From assembly GCF_002087085.1 (NCBI RefSeq), contig NZ_MWQY01000002.1:1-64000 (forward strand): 64,000 nucleotides of DNA, given 5' to 3'. Every line of letters starts with the position of its first letter. The first letter of the stretch is position 1. Shown piece by piece: positions 40,598 to 49,568 of the stretch. A model generated the notes under the pieces. That model searched no databases and had not been told where the DNA came from. It saw only the letters and a program-made list of their open reading frames with translations. Both the position numbers and the translations under genes were made by a program. Origin of the DNA: Marispirochaeta aestuarii (GTDB taxonomy: Bacteria; Spirochaetota; Spirochaetia; JC444; Marispirochaetaceae).

Positions 40598-43402
40598 ATG
40601 ATGAGACACAATATCGCAAGGATTCTGCCTGCCGTATTTTTACTTATAATCTTCAGCGGATGCGCAGGCCTTGCACCGGCCGGCAAAACGCCCTTGCCCC
40701 TGGACCCGAAAGTGCTGCAGGGAGAGCTGGACAACGGAATCCGGTATTTTATCCGCGAGAACCATGAACCGGAAAACAGGATATCCCTGCGCCTGTTTGT
40801 AAATGCCGGATCGGTACTGGAAGAAGACGACCAGCAGGGGCTTGCACATCTCCTTGAGCATATGGCCTTCAAGGGAAGTACCCACTTTGACGAGGGGGGA
40901 CTGGAAGATTTTCTGGAAGGCCTGGGCATGCGTTTCGGCCCCGATCTGAACGCCTACACCAGTTTCGATGAAACCGTCTACCAGCTGGAACTGCCGGCGG
41001 ATGATCCTGAAGTTATCGAGAAGGGCTTTCTTGTTCTGCAGGATTGGGCCGACGGAATCCGAATTGACCCGGAGGCCCTGAACAGGGAACGCCTTGTGGT
41101 TCGGGAGGAGTGGCGCCTGCGACAGGGAGCCCAGACCCGCATCAGGGATACCCAGATAAGCAGGCTGCTGGAAGGATCCCGCTATGCCGAACGCTTTCCC
41201 ATCGGCAAGATGGATGTGGTCATGAACATCTCCGCTGAAGGGGTCAGGGATTTCTATCAGCGCTGGTACCATCCGGGACTAATGGGGATAGCAGTCGTGG
41301 GGGACATCAATGCAGGGGAGGCGGAAAGTCTTATCCGCGAGTACTTCTCCGGTCTTTCGGAAAGCGAAAACAGTTCCCGGCGTCCGAATATTCCGGTCCC
41401 CCTCTCCCAGGAGAACCAGGCCCTGGTGCTCTCGGACCCGGAACTCACGATTGGAAGGGTAGAACTTATGACCAAGCTGCCGCCCTCCCCCCTTGAAAGC
41501 GTCGAGGACTATCGGCAGGAGATCAGGGAAATCCTTTTCTGGAACATGCTGAACTCACGGCTTGATGAACGTACAAGGGAGGCACAGCCTCCCTTCATGC
41601 GGGCCGGGGGTTCGAGCTACTCCTATGTGCGCGAGGTGGACCTGAGCTATCTCACGGCACAGGGGAATCCGGAAAACATCCTCGTATCTCTGCAGGAACT
41701 CCTGAAGGAGCTGCGCCGGGTTGAACTCCACGGCTTTACCGAGCCTGAATTGAAGCGGGAAAGGTCCCGGGTCATGAAGGCTGTTGAAAACGCCTGGAAG
41801 GAGCAGGAAAACCGGGAGTCCTCGTCCATAATCCGGGAGATCGGGGAGTACTACCTCAAAGGTGTCGGCATGCCGGGCATCGATTTCGAATACGAGCTCT
41901 TCAAAAAGGAGCTGCCCCTGGTGAGCCTGGAAGAGGTCAACTCCCTCTTTTACCGTTTCTTTCCCGATAAGGGTCGTCTGATTACAGTCTCCCTGCCGGC
42001 GAGCGATTCCCTCCCCGGTGAAGAAGATGTGCTTGGTCTGCTTGAGCGCGTATCAGAACAGGACCTGCCGCCCTACCGGGAGGAGATAATCGGAGAATCT
42101 CTTATTACAGAGCTCCCCAAACCGGGAACAATCAGCAATACACACAGCCTTCCGGCGGTGGAAACCAGCATCCTGGAACTCTCCAATGGTATGACCCTGG
42201 CCCTGAAACCCACGGATTTTCAGCAGAACCGGGTGCTTCTTGCAGGATTCAGTCCCGGAGGAGAAAGCCTGGTGCCCACGGAAGAGCTTCCTGCCGCACG
42301 TACCGCCGTGACCATTCTTGAGGAAAGCGGACTGGGCACCTTCGACGCAACAGGACTTGAGAAGTTCCTGGCCGACAAGGATGCCTCGGTAAAAAGCTAC
42401 ATAGGCAGGTATCATGAAGGATTCACCGGGGAGGCCTCCACCGGAGATCTTGAATACCTGTTCCAGCTGATTCATCTGTACTTCAGTGCCCCCCGTTTTG
42501 ACACATCCGCCTTTGATTCGGTGCGGGAGCGGCTTTCGACCTCCCTGGCCAACCGGGATAAATCCCCCCAGACCCTCTTCTCCGATACCCTGACCCGGCT
42601 GCTTTCCGGTGGCAGTCCACGACGGGAACCCTTTACCCTGGAAACCGTATCGAGGATGGACCTGGAAGCTTCGGAGCGTATATATCGCGAACGTTTCGCA
42701 GATCCCGGGGATTTTACCCTGATTTTTGTGGGAAACTTCGATCCCGAAACCCTGAAGGAATTTGCGAAAAAGTACCTTGCCTCTTTACCGGGTAAAGGTA
42801 CCGCGGAAAGCTGGCGGGACAACGGAGTCCGGCCGGTGGAAGCTCCGGTTTACGAAACAGTCCGCAAAGGAATCGAGGAGAAGGCAACTGCAGCTCTGAT
42901 GTTTACCCGTCCCATGACCTGGAGCCGGCAGGATGCCGCCCGGGCCGGGGCCGCTGCATCGATACTGGAAAACACCCTGCGGGAGCGAATCCGGGAGGAG
43001 CTGGGAGGCACCTACAGCATCTCGGCCTGGGCAAATCTTTACCGTCGTTCCTATGAACACGTGGAAGGAGGCGTCTACTTCGGTGCCGATCCCGGGCAGG
43101 TGGAAAACCTGAGCAGAGAGGTACTGAAAATCAGCCGGGAGATCGCTGAAACCGGTCCGGAAGAACAGTACGTGGAGAATGAAGTCGAAGCCTACCGGAG
43201 GGACTACGAGACCGGGATGAAAGAGAACAGCTTCTGGCTTAGGCATCTGGAACAGACCCTGCAGGACGGAGATGATCCTGAGGATCTCCTTACACCGGAG
43301 GAGTACGCGGAACTGGTCAGCAGCGAAGGGGTGAAAAATAAAATCAGCGAAATCTTCCGGGAGGAGAACCTGATTCAGGTGATTCTGTTACCGGAAAATT
43401 AG
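40598..43402 (+). CDS. M16 family zinc metallopeptidase, lipoprotein
   Basis: A 934-residue insulinase/pitrilysin-type protease. The start is the ATG at 40598 after AAGGAG, giving a signal peptide ending in the lipobox LIIFSGC (Cys22), so it is probably anchored to a membrane facing the periplasm. The inverted zinc motif HLLEH is at 84-88, with the distal Glu in LNRERLVVREEW. It has two M16 halves, each with an active-site-like and an inactive domain. The second half (~from residue 510) lacks HxxEH, as in PqqL-like and other M16B/C proteins. It probably degrades peptides or processes exported proteins. It converges with the nuclease gene and overlaps it by four bases. Confidence 0.9.
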   Translation: MMRHNIARILPAVFLLIIFSGCAGLAPAGKTPLPLDPKVLQGELDNGIRYFIRENHEPENRISLRLFVNAGSVLEEDDQQGLAHLLEHMAFKGSTHFDEGGLEDFLEGLGMRFGPDLNAYTSFDETVYQLELPADDPEVIEKGFLVLQDWADGIRIDPEALNRERLVVREEWRLRQGAQTRIRDTQISRLLEGSRYAERFPIGKMDVVMNISAEGVRDFYQRWYHPGLMGIAVVGDINAGEAESLIREYFSGLSESENSSRRPNIPVPLSQENQALVLSDPELTIGRVELMTKLPPSPLESVEDYRQEIREILFWNMLNSRLDERTREAQPPFMRAGGSSYSYVREVDLSYLTAQGNPENILVSLQELLKELRRVELHGFTEPELKRERSRVMKAVENAWKEQENRESSSIIREIGEYYLKGVGMPGIDFEYELFKKELPLVSLEEVNSLFYRFFPDKGRLITVSLPASDSLPGEEDVLGLLERVSEQDLPPYREEIIGESLITELPKPGTISNTHSLPAVETSILELSNGMTLALKPTDFQQNRVLLAGFSPGGESLVPTEELPAARTAVTILEESGLGTFDATGLEKFLADKDASVKSYIGRYHEGFTGEASTGDLEYLFQLIHLYFSAPRFDTSAFDSVRERLSTSLANRDKSPQTLFSDTLTRLLSGGSPRREPFTLETVSRMDLEASERIYRERFADPGDFTLIFVGNFDPETLKEFAKKYLASLPGKGTAESWRDNGVRPVEAPVYETVRKGIEEKATAALMFTRPMTWSRQDAARAGAAASILENTLRERIREELGGTYSISAWANLYRRSYEHVEGGVYFGADPGQVENLSREVLKISREIAETGPEEQYVENEVEAYRRDYETGMKENSFWLRHLEQTLQDGDDPEDLLTPEEYAELVSSEGVKNKISEIFREENLIQVILLPEN

Positions 43403-44316
43403 AAAATGGAAGGGGCCCTGTTTTCCAGATCCTCTTCCAGCTCATCCGGCAGGGAGGCGAAGAAGTCGTATCCCGTAAACTCTTCCACCCGGTCCACGGA
43501 GAAGAGGAAATCTTCGTACTCCCTGTCGGACAGCATCTCTCCGGTGTTGGGCATCAGAAAGCCCCAGGCTCTGATCCCCGGCTCCCGGTAATCGAGGACT
43601 ACCTTGAAGTAGTACAGGGGAATAACCGATCCCCCACCGCCGAGCCTGGGATATTCATCCTCCGTGAGGACCGGTCCGGTAATAACAATAACAGCTCCTT
43701 CCGCCTTCGCCAGTTCCCGTATCGCCTCTTCCAGTTCCCGCCAGGGTCCGCGGTTGAGTTCCGGAATCTGCGGGGCCACATTGGACATAAGAAAGGAATC
43801 CGCCATGGCCGCCTCGGACCATTTGACATCCGCCGCGGGGATCATATGCCCCCTGTCGTATCCGGAACCCGTATATGAGCTTGAAACAGGGGAACTGTCC
43901 CCCAGATCATCATCTTTACTGAAATAGTCGAGGCGCTCCAGGTCACCGGCGAGCTCCTCTGCCGTCAGTTCGTAGCCCACCCATAGAGGGATCTGTCTTT
44001 CCCTGCTGTAGGCGAGGAGAAACCCTTCTTTTTCAATGATCTCAAAGACCATTTCCTCCAGCGACACCGGTACGGCCAGGGTTTCCGGATTTTCCAGATA
44101 ATCACTGATACTCGAAGCCAGGGGCCTTTCCGCAACGGTCTTGACGGACTCCCCGACCATTTTGGTCGCCTCGCCGAGGGCTCCCCCCACCCGGTCGCCG
44201 ATCAGAACAATCAGTTCCCCCGTCCCCGCCTGGGCGACAAAGGTAATCAGTAAAACCACGAGAACCAGACCTGCAAAAAGAATCAGCAGAGCCCGGTTGG
44301 CACTGTTTTTCGCCAT
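43399..44316 (-). CDS. Membrane-anchored DNA/RNA non-specific endonuclease
   Basis: A 305-residue nuclease of the NUC1/Serratia family. Residues ~8-29 form a single membrane anchor or uncleaved signal (ALLILFAGLVLVVLLITFVA). The catalytic DRGHM is at 154-158, with metal-binding Asn188 in APQIPELNRGPWRELEE. The cut site works with one Mg and hydrolyses both DNA and RNA in the family. The outer position suggests nutrient scavenging or defence at the cell surface. It follows the histidine kinase gene with a 10-base gap and is probably co-transcribed with it. Confidence 0.9.
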   Translation of the reverse strand: MAKNSANRALLILFAGLVLVVLLITFVAQAGTGELIVLIGDRVGGALGEATKMVGESVKTVAERPLASSISDYLENPETLAVPVSLEEMVFEIIEKEGFLLAYSRERQIPLWVGYELTAEELAGDLERLDYFSKDDDLGDSSPVSSSYTGSGYDRGHMIPAADVKWSEAAMADSFLMSNVAPQIPELNRGPWRELEEAIRELAKAEGAVIVITGPVLTEDEYPRLGGGGSVIPLYYFKVVLDYREPGIRAWGFLMPNTGEMLSDREYEDFLFSVDRVEEFTGYDFFASLPDELEEDLENRAPSIF

Positions 44317-44326
44317 TATTCCTTAC

Positions 44327-45502
44327 CTATATCTTCCGCAGGGGGAGGAGAATAGTAATCTCCGTTCCCTTTCCCGGGGATGAGGTGATATCTATATCTC
44401 CGTGGTGGGCTTCCACAATGTTCTTGACTATAAGCATTCCCAGACCGGTTCCACCCTGCTTTGAGGACGAGTAGAAGGGCTCAAAAACGTGGGCCAGAAC
44501 CTCAGGGCTCATCCCTTCACCGGTATCCCGTACGACAATACGCAGAGAATCCTGATATTCATCAAAGCGGACACTCAGCTCGCCTTCCCGGCCCAGGGCC
44601 TTTCGGGCATTTTCCGTAAGGTTTACCAGTACCCGGAAGATTCTGGCATGGTCGAAGATGGCTGTGGTCACTCCCTGGTGCTCAAATTTCAGCCGGACCT
44701 TTTTGGAGCCGACTCTCTTACGAACCAGGGCTTCAAGCTTTTCAAGAAAGGGGCCCAGTTCCACGGGAGAGAAGTCCAGACGAATCTCGCCCCGGGAGTA
44801 ATCAAGAAACTCATTGGCAAGGCCTGCCAGCCGCTCGGATTCGCTCATAATGTTCTCGACATATTCCCGGTGCTTTTGTGGAAGCTCCTCGGAGCGTTTC
44901 AGGATCTCGGCATAGCCCTGAACAATGGATATGGGGTTACGGATATCGTGGAGAATCATGGAGGAGAATTTACCCAGGTTCGACAACCGCTCCTGCTGAA
45001 TCAGCTGGTCCTGGGCTTCCTGCAGTTCCTTGAGGGCCTGTTCCAGCTTCAGGTTACGCTGTTTCAGATCTTCTAAAAGGGTATCGTTGCTGCGACGGAC
45101 CATGGCGGAGAGAGAACGTATTACCGCAAGGGCGACTGCGGAGTTGTCGCGTATCAGCCGAAGGAATTCCTCCTCGTGAATCACAAGGGTCGTAACGGAG
45201 CTGCGGGCCTTGAGGGTCGCATATCTGGGCATGGCGTCCACCAGAGCCATCTCGCCGAAGGGTTTTCCCGGACCGTGCACAGTCAGGAGATCAGCATCCT
45301 GGGTCCCATAGCTTTTCCAGACCTCCACCTGCCCCTTCATCATGATAAAAAAGCGGTCCGCCGCATCTCCTTCCCTGAAAAGAATCTCCCCGGGAGCAAA
45401 GGACTCCTCCCGACAGTAACGGGCAAGCTCATCCAGATACTCGTTTTCCAGGTGGCTGAAAAAAGGAACGGTTTTAAGAAAACGGATATAATCCTGACTC
45501 AT
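44327..45502 (-). CDS. Soluble histidine kinase with N-terminal cyclic-nucleotide-binding domain
   Basis: A 391-residue sensor kinase without membrane segments. Residues ~10-130 form a Crp-like cNMP domain (FAPGEILFREGDAADRFFIMMKGQVEVW, FGEMALVDAMPRYATLKA). A coiled coil follows at ~138-175. The phospho-acceptor is His185 in ILHDIRNPISIVQGYAEI. The ATPase has NLTENARKAL (N box), DTGEGMSPEVLAHVFEPFYSS (G1/F) and GGTGLGMLIVKNIVEAHHG (G2). It thus senses a cyclic nucleotide or similar ligand in the cytoplasm. No response regulator is encoded next to it. The adjacent nuclease gene may be in the same operon. Confidence 0.92.
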   Translation of the reverse strand: MSQDYIRFLKTVPFFSHLENEYLDELARYCREESFAPGEILFREGDAADRFFIMMKGQVEVWKSYGTQDADLLTVHGPGKPFGEMALVDAMPRYATLKARSSVTTLVIHEEEFLRLIRDNSAVALAVIRSLSAMVRRSNDTLLEDLKQRNLKLEQALKELQEAQDQLIQQERLSNLGKFSSMILHDIRNPISIVQGYAEILKRSEELPQKHREYVENIMSESERLAGLANEFLDYSRGEIRLDFSPVELGPFLEKLEALVRKRVGSKKVRLKFEHQGVTTAIFDHARIFRVLVNLTENARKALGREGELSVRFDEYQDSLRIVVRDTGEGMSPEVLAHVFEPFYSSSKQGGTGLGMLIVKNIVEAHHGDIDITSSPGKGTEITILLPLRKI

Positions 45503-45683
45503 CCTTTACTCCCGGAAAAGTGGTATAAAGACAGTCTATCAGCAACAACAAACCGGGTAAAGCTCATATATGAGCACCCATAGATGGCGCTGGTTTTGCT
45601 GCAGCCAGGGCGGTGAACAGCAATTTTTTGCCCTCCAACGAGTTGACACGCTCATAATCTCCGTGATATTTTGAGGCTCACAC

Positions 45684-45757
45684 CGGGCTGTAGCGCAGTG
45701 GTTTAGCGTACTTGACTGGGGGTCAAGGGGTCGGCGGTTCAAATCCGCCCAGCCCGA
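45684..45757 (+). tRNA. tRNA-Pro (anticodon GGG)
   Basis: A complete cloverleaf: acceptor CGGGCTG/CAGCCCG, D-arm with AGCGCAGTGGTTTAGC, anticodon stem CTTGA/TCAAG with loop CTGGGGG (anticodon GGG at 45718-45720, reading CCC), and T-arm GGCGG-TTCAAAT-CCGCC. The discriminator base is A and CCA is not encoded. A terminator follows directly. The gene lies at the left edge of the AT-rich island, a common kind of insertion neighbourhood. Confidence 0.95.
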
Positions 45758-45795
45758 AAAAAAGAGCGATCGGAATCTCCGGTCGCTCTTTTTTT
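45757..45795. terminator. Intrinsic terminator after tRNA-Pro
   Basis: AGAGCGA(T)CGG pairs with CCGGTCGCTCT and continues into seven T, with an A-run on the other side. It ends the tRNA transcript and could also stop transcription leaving the island leftward. Confidence 0.85.
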
Positions 45796-45940
45796 CGGGC
45801 TTCCGGCGGTCATTCTCGGGATTTTCCCTTCGGGAAAACCCTGCCATGACCTTGGGCTTGCGAATTGCACAGCAATTCGCTGGGCCCAGCCCTCTGGATC
45901 ACTCTTCTGCAGAAAATCCGGGACTTCTTTTTCGGGCTTC
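45795..45940 (+). repeat. Structured repeat element, left copy
   Basis: It begins with TCGGGCTTCCGGCG (45795-45808) and ends at another TCGGGCTTC (45932-45940). Inside are two hairpins: GGGATTTTCCC/GGGAAAACCC (45818-45841) and TGGGC-TT-GCGAATTGC-ACA-GCAATTCGC-TGG-GCCCA (45853-45888). The same layout, with different but still paired stem sequences, is found at 51346-51491 on the other side of the island. It may be a REP/MITE-like element or the footprint of an insertion. Confidence 0.75.
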
Positions 45941-46247
45941 TTAGCGTACTTTCGGCAGAATCCTATCGGGTTTTTGCTTTTTGTGACCACCCATAAAATC
46001 CTCCCCGAAATCCTTCACTGATAAACCAGATTTTTGAGGAAGACATAATTCAGGAAGACTTTTCCATTTTTCCAGGGCCGGGAAAAATAGACCGTAAGAG
46101 TACGATTACTTTTTCTGTTTATACAGAAGGTTTATTCACATGGTACAAGTGCTCATAAATCAAGCTTTTATCAACAAAGGGTGTAAATACTCCAGATAGC
46201 AATCAAAACATTCTAACGCCCAATAGATCAGATCATATCATCAACTT
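45941..46247. other. Non-coding stretch left of the island genes
   Basis: About 300 AT-rich bases between the repeat element and the end of the NurA-like gene. No open frame, promoter or clear terminator for the leftward island operon is visible. TTAGCGTACTT (45941-45951) repeats an 11-base segment of the tRNA-Pro gene (45703-45713), possibly by chance. Confidence 0.5.
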
Positions 46248-47582
46248 CTATTCTAAACCGGAAAAAAGTTTTAGCACGGTAGCCGAAGGATAATTTGATA
46301 GAGAGGCGATGCCATTGACCAATTCAATGGGGACTAGAGCGCTTTCATGTCGATAACTGAGTATTTTGGGGATTGTCGCCATAATCCTATCTACTCCGAT
46401 GAGATCTTCTCGTCTGTTTGGTTTGTTCTCATTATCAAGGTACTGACCAGTCGGTATATTGAGTACAAATAGATGATGAGGGCTCTGCTTGAGAAGTACC
46501 TTTTCACCATAGTTAGTTCTAAATCCATAGGGATACTTGGGATCACGCTTCCGTTGAACCTCTGAATGTATAAACTTATGAGTAAGAGGAGAAAACCTTG
46601 AAGGTGCGCCCTTTTCTAATGGCTCAACAAGATGCGCATAGCCTTTAAAGAAGTCAACGAATTTACCAGTTTTCTCCTGACCACATAGATGAATAGTCAC
46701 TCCAATACTTTTTGCTTTTGAGATAAAATTGCGTAGATTCGGTACAAGCTTTGAGTATTGTCCTCGGAGTGTTAACGGACCATCCTTTAGAAACAGAGTT
46801 TCTTTTAATACATGATGGTTTTTTTGCCAAAGGTATCTGATAGCTGTAAATAACATCATAGTTTCATGAATCATCATATATGCAGAAGCGAGGGTTTCAG
46901 ATGCAGAATCTTCTGACATTTCCATATGAAGACCTATGATATCAGTCAAAAAGATTACAGATTGACATTCAGGGCATTCTATCTGATCAGTATCATATTT
47001 CATTCCAGGTAATTCTGCATAACACTCGGGACACTCAAATGCTGGGGAGTTACTCTTTGTACCTTCCTCCCATTTCTGATAGACCACCCATTTGAGGGTT
47101 TTATATGGCTCGCCATCTAATTGGGGATCCCTAAAGGAGTCGTATATGAGCTTGCGCATCCCATACAACCAATCAGTGCCGTGAATCCGTATATTCTTAA
47201 CAGGAAAGACAGTTGCATGATGCTGAGCACTCTCAGACATCAGTTTTCTTAATTGGTTTGGATGAGGATAATCGGGATCGATTTGTTCGATTTTAGTCGG
47301 ATCTATCCTCATTAATGCTGTTTTAACAAATGACACTTCCCGTTTAGGATTACCTGAAGATGCAAGGTGCTGCAATGACCCATCTGAAGCGAAGATGTAT
47401 TTTAAAGGTCGCGCAAATTTATCAACCTCGAACCAATCGATATCGGGTGATGTAATACTCGACGCATCTGGGTGCTCAAACTGTTCAACCACTTGATTGA
47501 CAAACTCACTGTTCAAAACATCTAGATGCCCAAGTTTCGAAGCAGATTCGCCACTTAATCTCTGTCCTGCTTGATATGGCAC
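46248..47582 (-). CDS. NurA-like nuclease with internal zinc ribbon
   Basis: A 444-residue protein that I assign to the NurA nuclease fold from motif order: FASDGSL (Asp67, the first metal-binding Asp in NurA), LMRIDP, LFLKDGPLTLRG (Asp267, second Asp-Gly motif), VTIHLCGQEKTGKFVDFF and HHLFVLNIPTGQ. CPEC...CPEC (Cys184, 187, 203, 206) forms an inserted zinc ribbon not typical of archaeal NurA. NurA proteins are nucleases that work with a HerA pump. It starts with GTG after AGGAGG, nine bases past the HerA-like gene. The similarity is distant, so the fold call is moderate, but the HerA neighbour supports it strongly. Confidence 0.68.
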   Translation of the reverse strand: MPYQAGQRLSGESASKLGHLDVLNSEFVNQVVEQFEHPDASSITSPDIDWFEVDKFARPLKYIFASDGSLQHLASSGNPKREVSFVKTALMRIDPTKIEQIDPDYPHPNQLRKLMSESAQHHATVFPVKNIRIHGTDWLYGMRKLIYDSFRDPQLDGEPYKTLKWVVYQKWEEGTKSNSPAFECPECYAELPGMKYDTDQIECPECQSVIFLTDIIGLHMEMSEDSASETLASAYMMIHETMMLFTAIRYLWQKNHHVLKETLFLKDGPLTLRGQYSKLVPNLRNFISKAKSIGVTIHLCGQEKTGKFVDFFKGYAHLVEPLEKGAPSRFSPLTHKFIHSEVQRKRDPKYPYGFRTNYGEKVLLKQSPHHLFVLNIPTGQYLDNENKPNRREDLIGVDRIMATIPKILSYRHESALVPIELVNGIASLSNYPSATVLKLFSGLE

Positions 47583-47591
47583 TTTTTCCTC

Positions 47592-49568
47592 CTATTCAAA
47601 CTTATATGCTTGAATCGGAACTACAAAGCGATGGCTAAAGGTGAGCATCCGCATGTATCCAGGAGTTTTTGAGCGCATAATCTCGCTTCCAAGCCCTTCA
47701 TATGCAATCTGTACTCTCTCAAGCGACCGTACCTCGTCTTGTGACGATAGATGACCAACAAAGAAATTTTCGGTCTGAGCTAGTAATTCCTGTGATATGG
47801 TCGATGGCGATTGTGTAGAATACACCATTCCTATGTGAAACTTAGCACCTTCCTTTGCAAAGCGAGAATATACATCCGTAAATTCCTTGTTGTCTCGAGG
47901 AAAGAGATTATGCGCTTCCTCAAAATACAGTTGAACGAAATGCTCCGATAGGTTATTTGAGATAAACTTCTTCTCTTGGTTATTGAACACAGCTCGAGAT
48001 AGCATATCGGAGAAATAGCGTCGCACTTCATCGGTTGCATTTCCTAAATCCAGGATTACAGTTTGACCAGCGTCGATTAAATCCAAAATTTCTTTTTGGA
48101 AATCACCGGCGGACATAGAATGATAGATTATGAATGGACGAAGAATAACGGTTCCGGAACGACCTTGCTTTGGAAAAAGGAACTCAAGCATAGCAACATC
48201 ATCAATATCGAAGTAATCTTTTCCTCCAGACGATTTTAATTCTTTATCACCTGGGTTCTCCTTCCGAAAGCTATCAATTACTCTAAGTTCGTTAAGTAAC
48301 TCACTGAGGTTTTTAGGAGTATTGGGTACCTCTTGATCTGCATTACTATAGGCCTTTTCGCGCAATGTCTTTTTAAAGTGCGGATCATACCCAAATGGGG
48401 CCTCACCTACTTTTCCGCCCAAACGTGACAGACGTGATTCATCAGCTTTGAATCCGGCACTATGCAAAATTGCCCAATATATCTGTATTTTCCGTATCGA
48501 ACGTCTTTTTGGGCTTTGCTCCATATGTGGGATATCTTCAACATTAGGCAACTCGACGCTCATGAAGCTCTTTATATAGTCAGAAGTCTTATTTGCCTGA
48601 GTCAGAAAAGACTTTAGAATCGAAAGACCAGAATCAGGCTGTTCATAAAAATTAAGCTTTAACTGCTTTGCATAATCAGCCCCCTCTCGAGGATTCAACG
48701 CATAAACCTGACAACGTTCCGAGTACTTACTTCTAATTGAAATATTCCCATCCTGCGGATTATCATTGGCATATTCACCGTTTATATCAAATATGAGCTG
48801 TCCGACATCACGTTTCTCATCGGTAGCTTTAATCACGGCTTCTGCCAACAACTTAACAACATTTGATTTACCTAACCGAGTCTTACCAAACATCGCCGTT
48901 CGAAAACCTTGAAAATCTCTGACTGATATTTGGGCACTAACGTTGTGAGGACTAACATTGGCAAATGGAAGTCGGCACTCAGTCATTCTCAAATCACCAA
49001 TACTTATCTGACGTTCTTTTCTAACGGTCCCATTTACAATAAGGTCCAACAACTTTTGATCCGGAGAATAGATGCGGTATCGATGAGCACTAACGACCGT
49101 GTTAACATCTCCTGAAAAAGCCAGCTCCTCGGAATTTTCAATATCTGGATAAAACATACCGAGTACAGTAGTGTTAAGAGCTCCCCATTGGAGTTCCGAC
49201 TGGGTCCATCGGTCAATTTCGGGCATAGATTTCTTATGTAGCTCAAAATAGGTTTGTTGTACTTGTTGGCTTAAAGGCGTCGGGGCCACATCTTCCACTC
49301 GCAGAAGTGTGAAATGGGGAGGTATTCCATCAAGTTTATCGGGTAGCATTACCAAGAATGATCCTTTTGGAAGTCCGCCGACCGCTCGTTTATACGGATC
49401 TGAAGTGATTATCCTTGCAGTATCGTATGACATCTCCATAGCATAACCGACAAATCGCATCTCATTGTAATGCTCAGACTCTTCAGCCTTCTTCTCAGTT
49501 TCCAAGAAATCATAGACCATTCTGAGAGGATTTTCTTGAAATTCCGCCTTCTGAATAAAGTTAAGCAT
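47592..49568 (-). CDS. HerA-like hexameric DNA-pumping ATPase
   Basis: A 658-residue FtsK/HerA superfamily ATPase. Walker A is GKTRLGKS (228-235). LIFDINGEY (258-266) is the HerA strand after it. Walker B is LYFEEAHN (547-554) with Glu-Glu, and the sensor/arginine region is RFAKEGAKFHIGMVYSTQSPSTI (569-591). The ~200-residue N-terminal part precedes the motor, where HerA proteins carry a HAS-barrel. HerA rings translocate along double-stranded DNA and feed a partner nuclease. The ATG shares its first base with the last base of the methylase stop (TAATG), so the two are translationally coupled. Confidence 0.88.
   Translation of the reverse strand: MLNFIQKAEFQENPLRMVYDFLETEKKAEESEHYNEMRFVGYAMEMSYDTARIITSDPYKRAVGGLPKGSFLVMLPDKLDGIPPHFTLLRVEDVAPTPLSQQVQQTYFELHKKSMPEIDRWTQSELQWGALNTTVLGMFYPDIENSEELAFSGDVNTVVSAHRYRIYSPDQKLLDLIVNGTVRKERQISIGDLRMTECRLPFANVSPHNVSAQISVRDFQGFRTAMFGKTRLGKSNVVKLLAEAVIKATDEKRDVGQLIFDINGEYANDNPQDGNISIRSKYSERCQVYALNPREGADYAKQLKLNFYEQPDSGLSILKSFLTQANKTSDYIKSFMSVELPNVEDIPHMEQSPKRRSIRKIQIYWAILHSAGFKADESRLSRLGGKVGEAPFGYDPHFKKTLREKAYSNADQEVPNTPKNLSELLNELRVIDSFRKENPGDKELKSSGGKDYFDIDDVAMLEFLFPKQGRSGTVILRPFIIYHSMSAGDFQKEILDLIDAGQTVILDLGNATDEVRRYFSDMLSRAVFNNQEKKFISNNLSEHFVQLYFEEAHNLFPRDNKEFTDVYSRFAKEGAKFHIGMVYSTQSPSTISQELLAQTENFFVGHLSSQDEVRSLERVQIAYEGLGSEIMRSKTPGYMRMLTFSHRFVVPIQAYKFE

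Noticed and set aside
45703-45951. TTAGCGTACTT repeated in tRNA-Pro and just right of the left repeat element, as a possible attachment-site duplication
   Set aside because: Only 11 bases, in the D-arm/anticodon part of the tRNA and not its 3' end, with no matching copy at the right edge of the island. Chance cannot be excluded.
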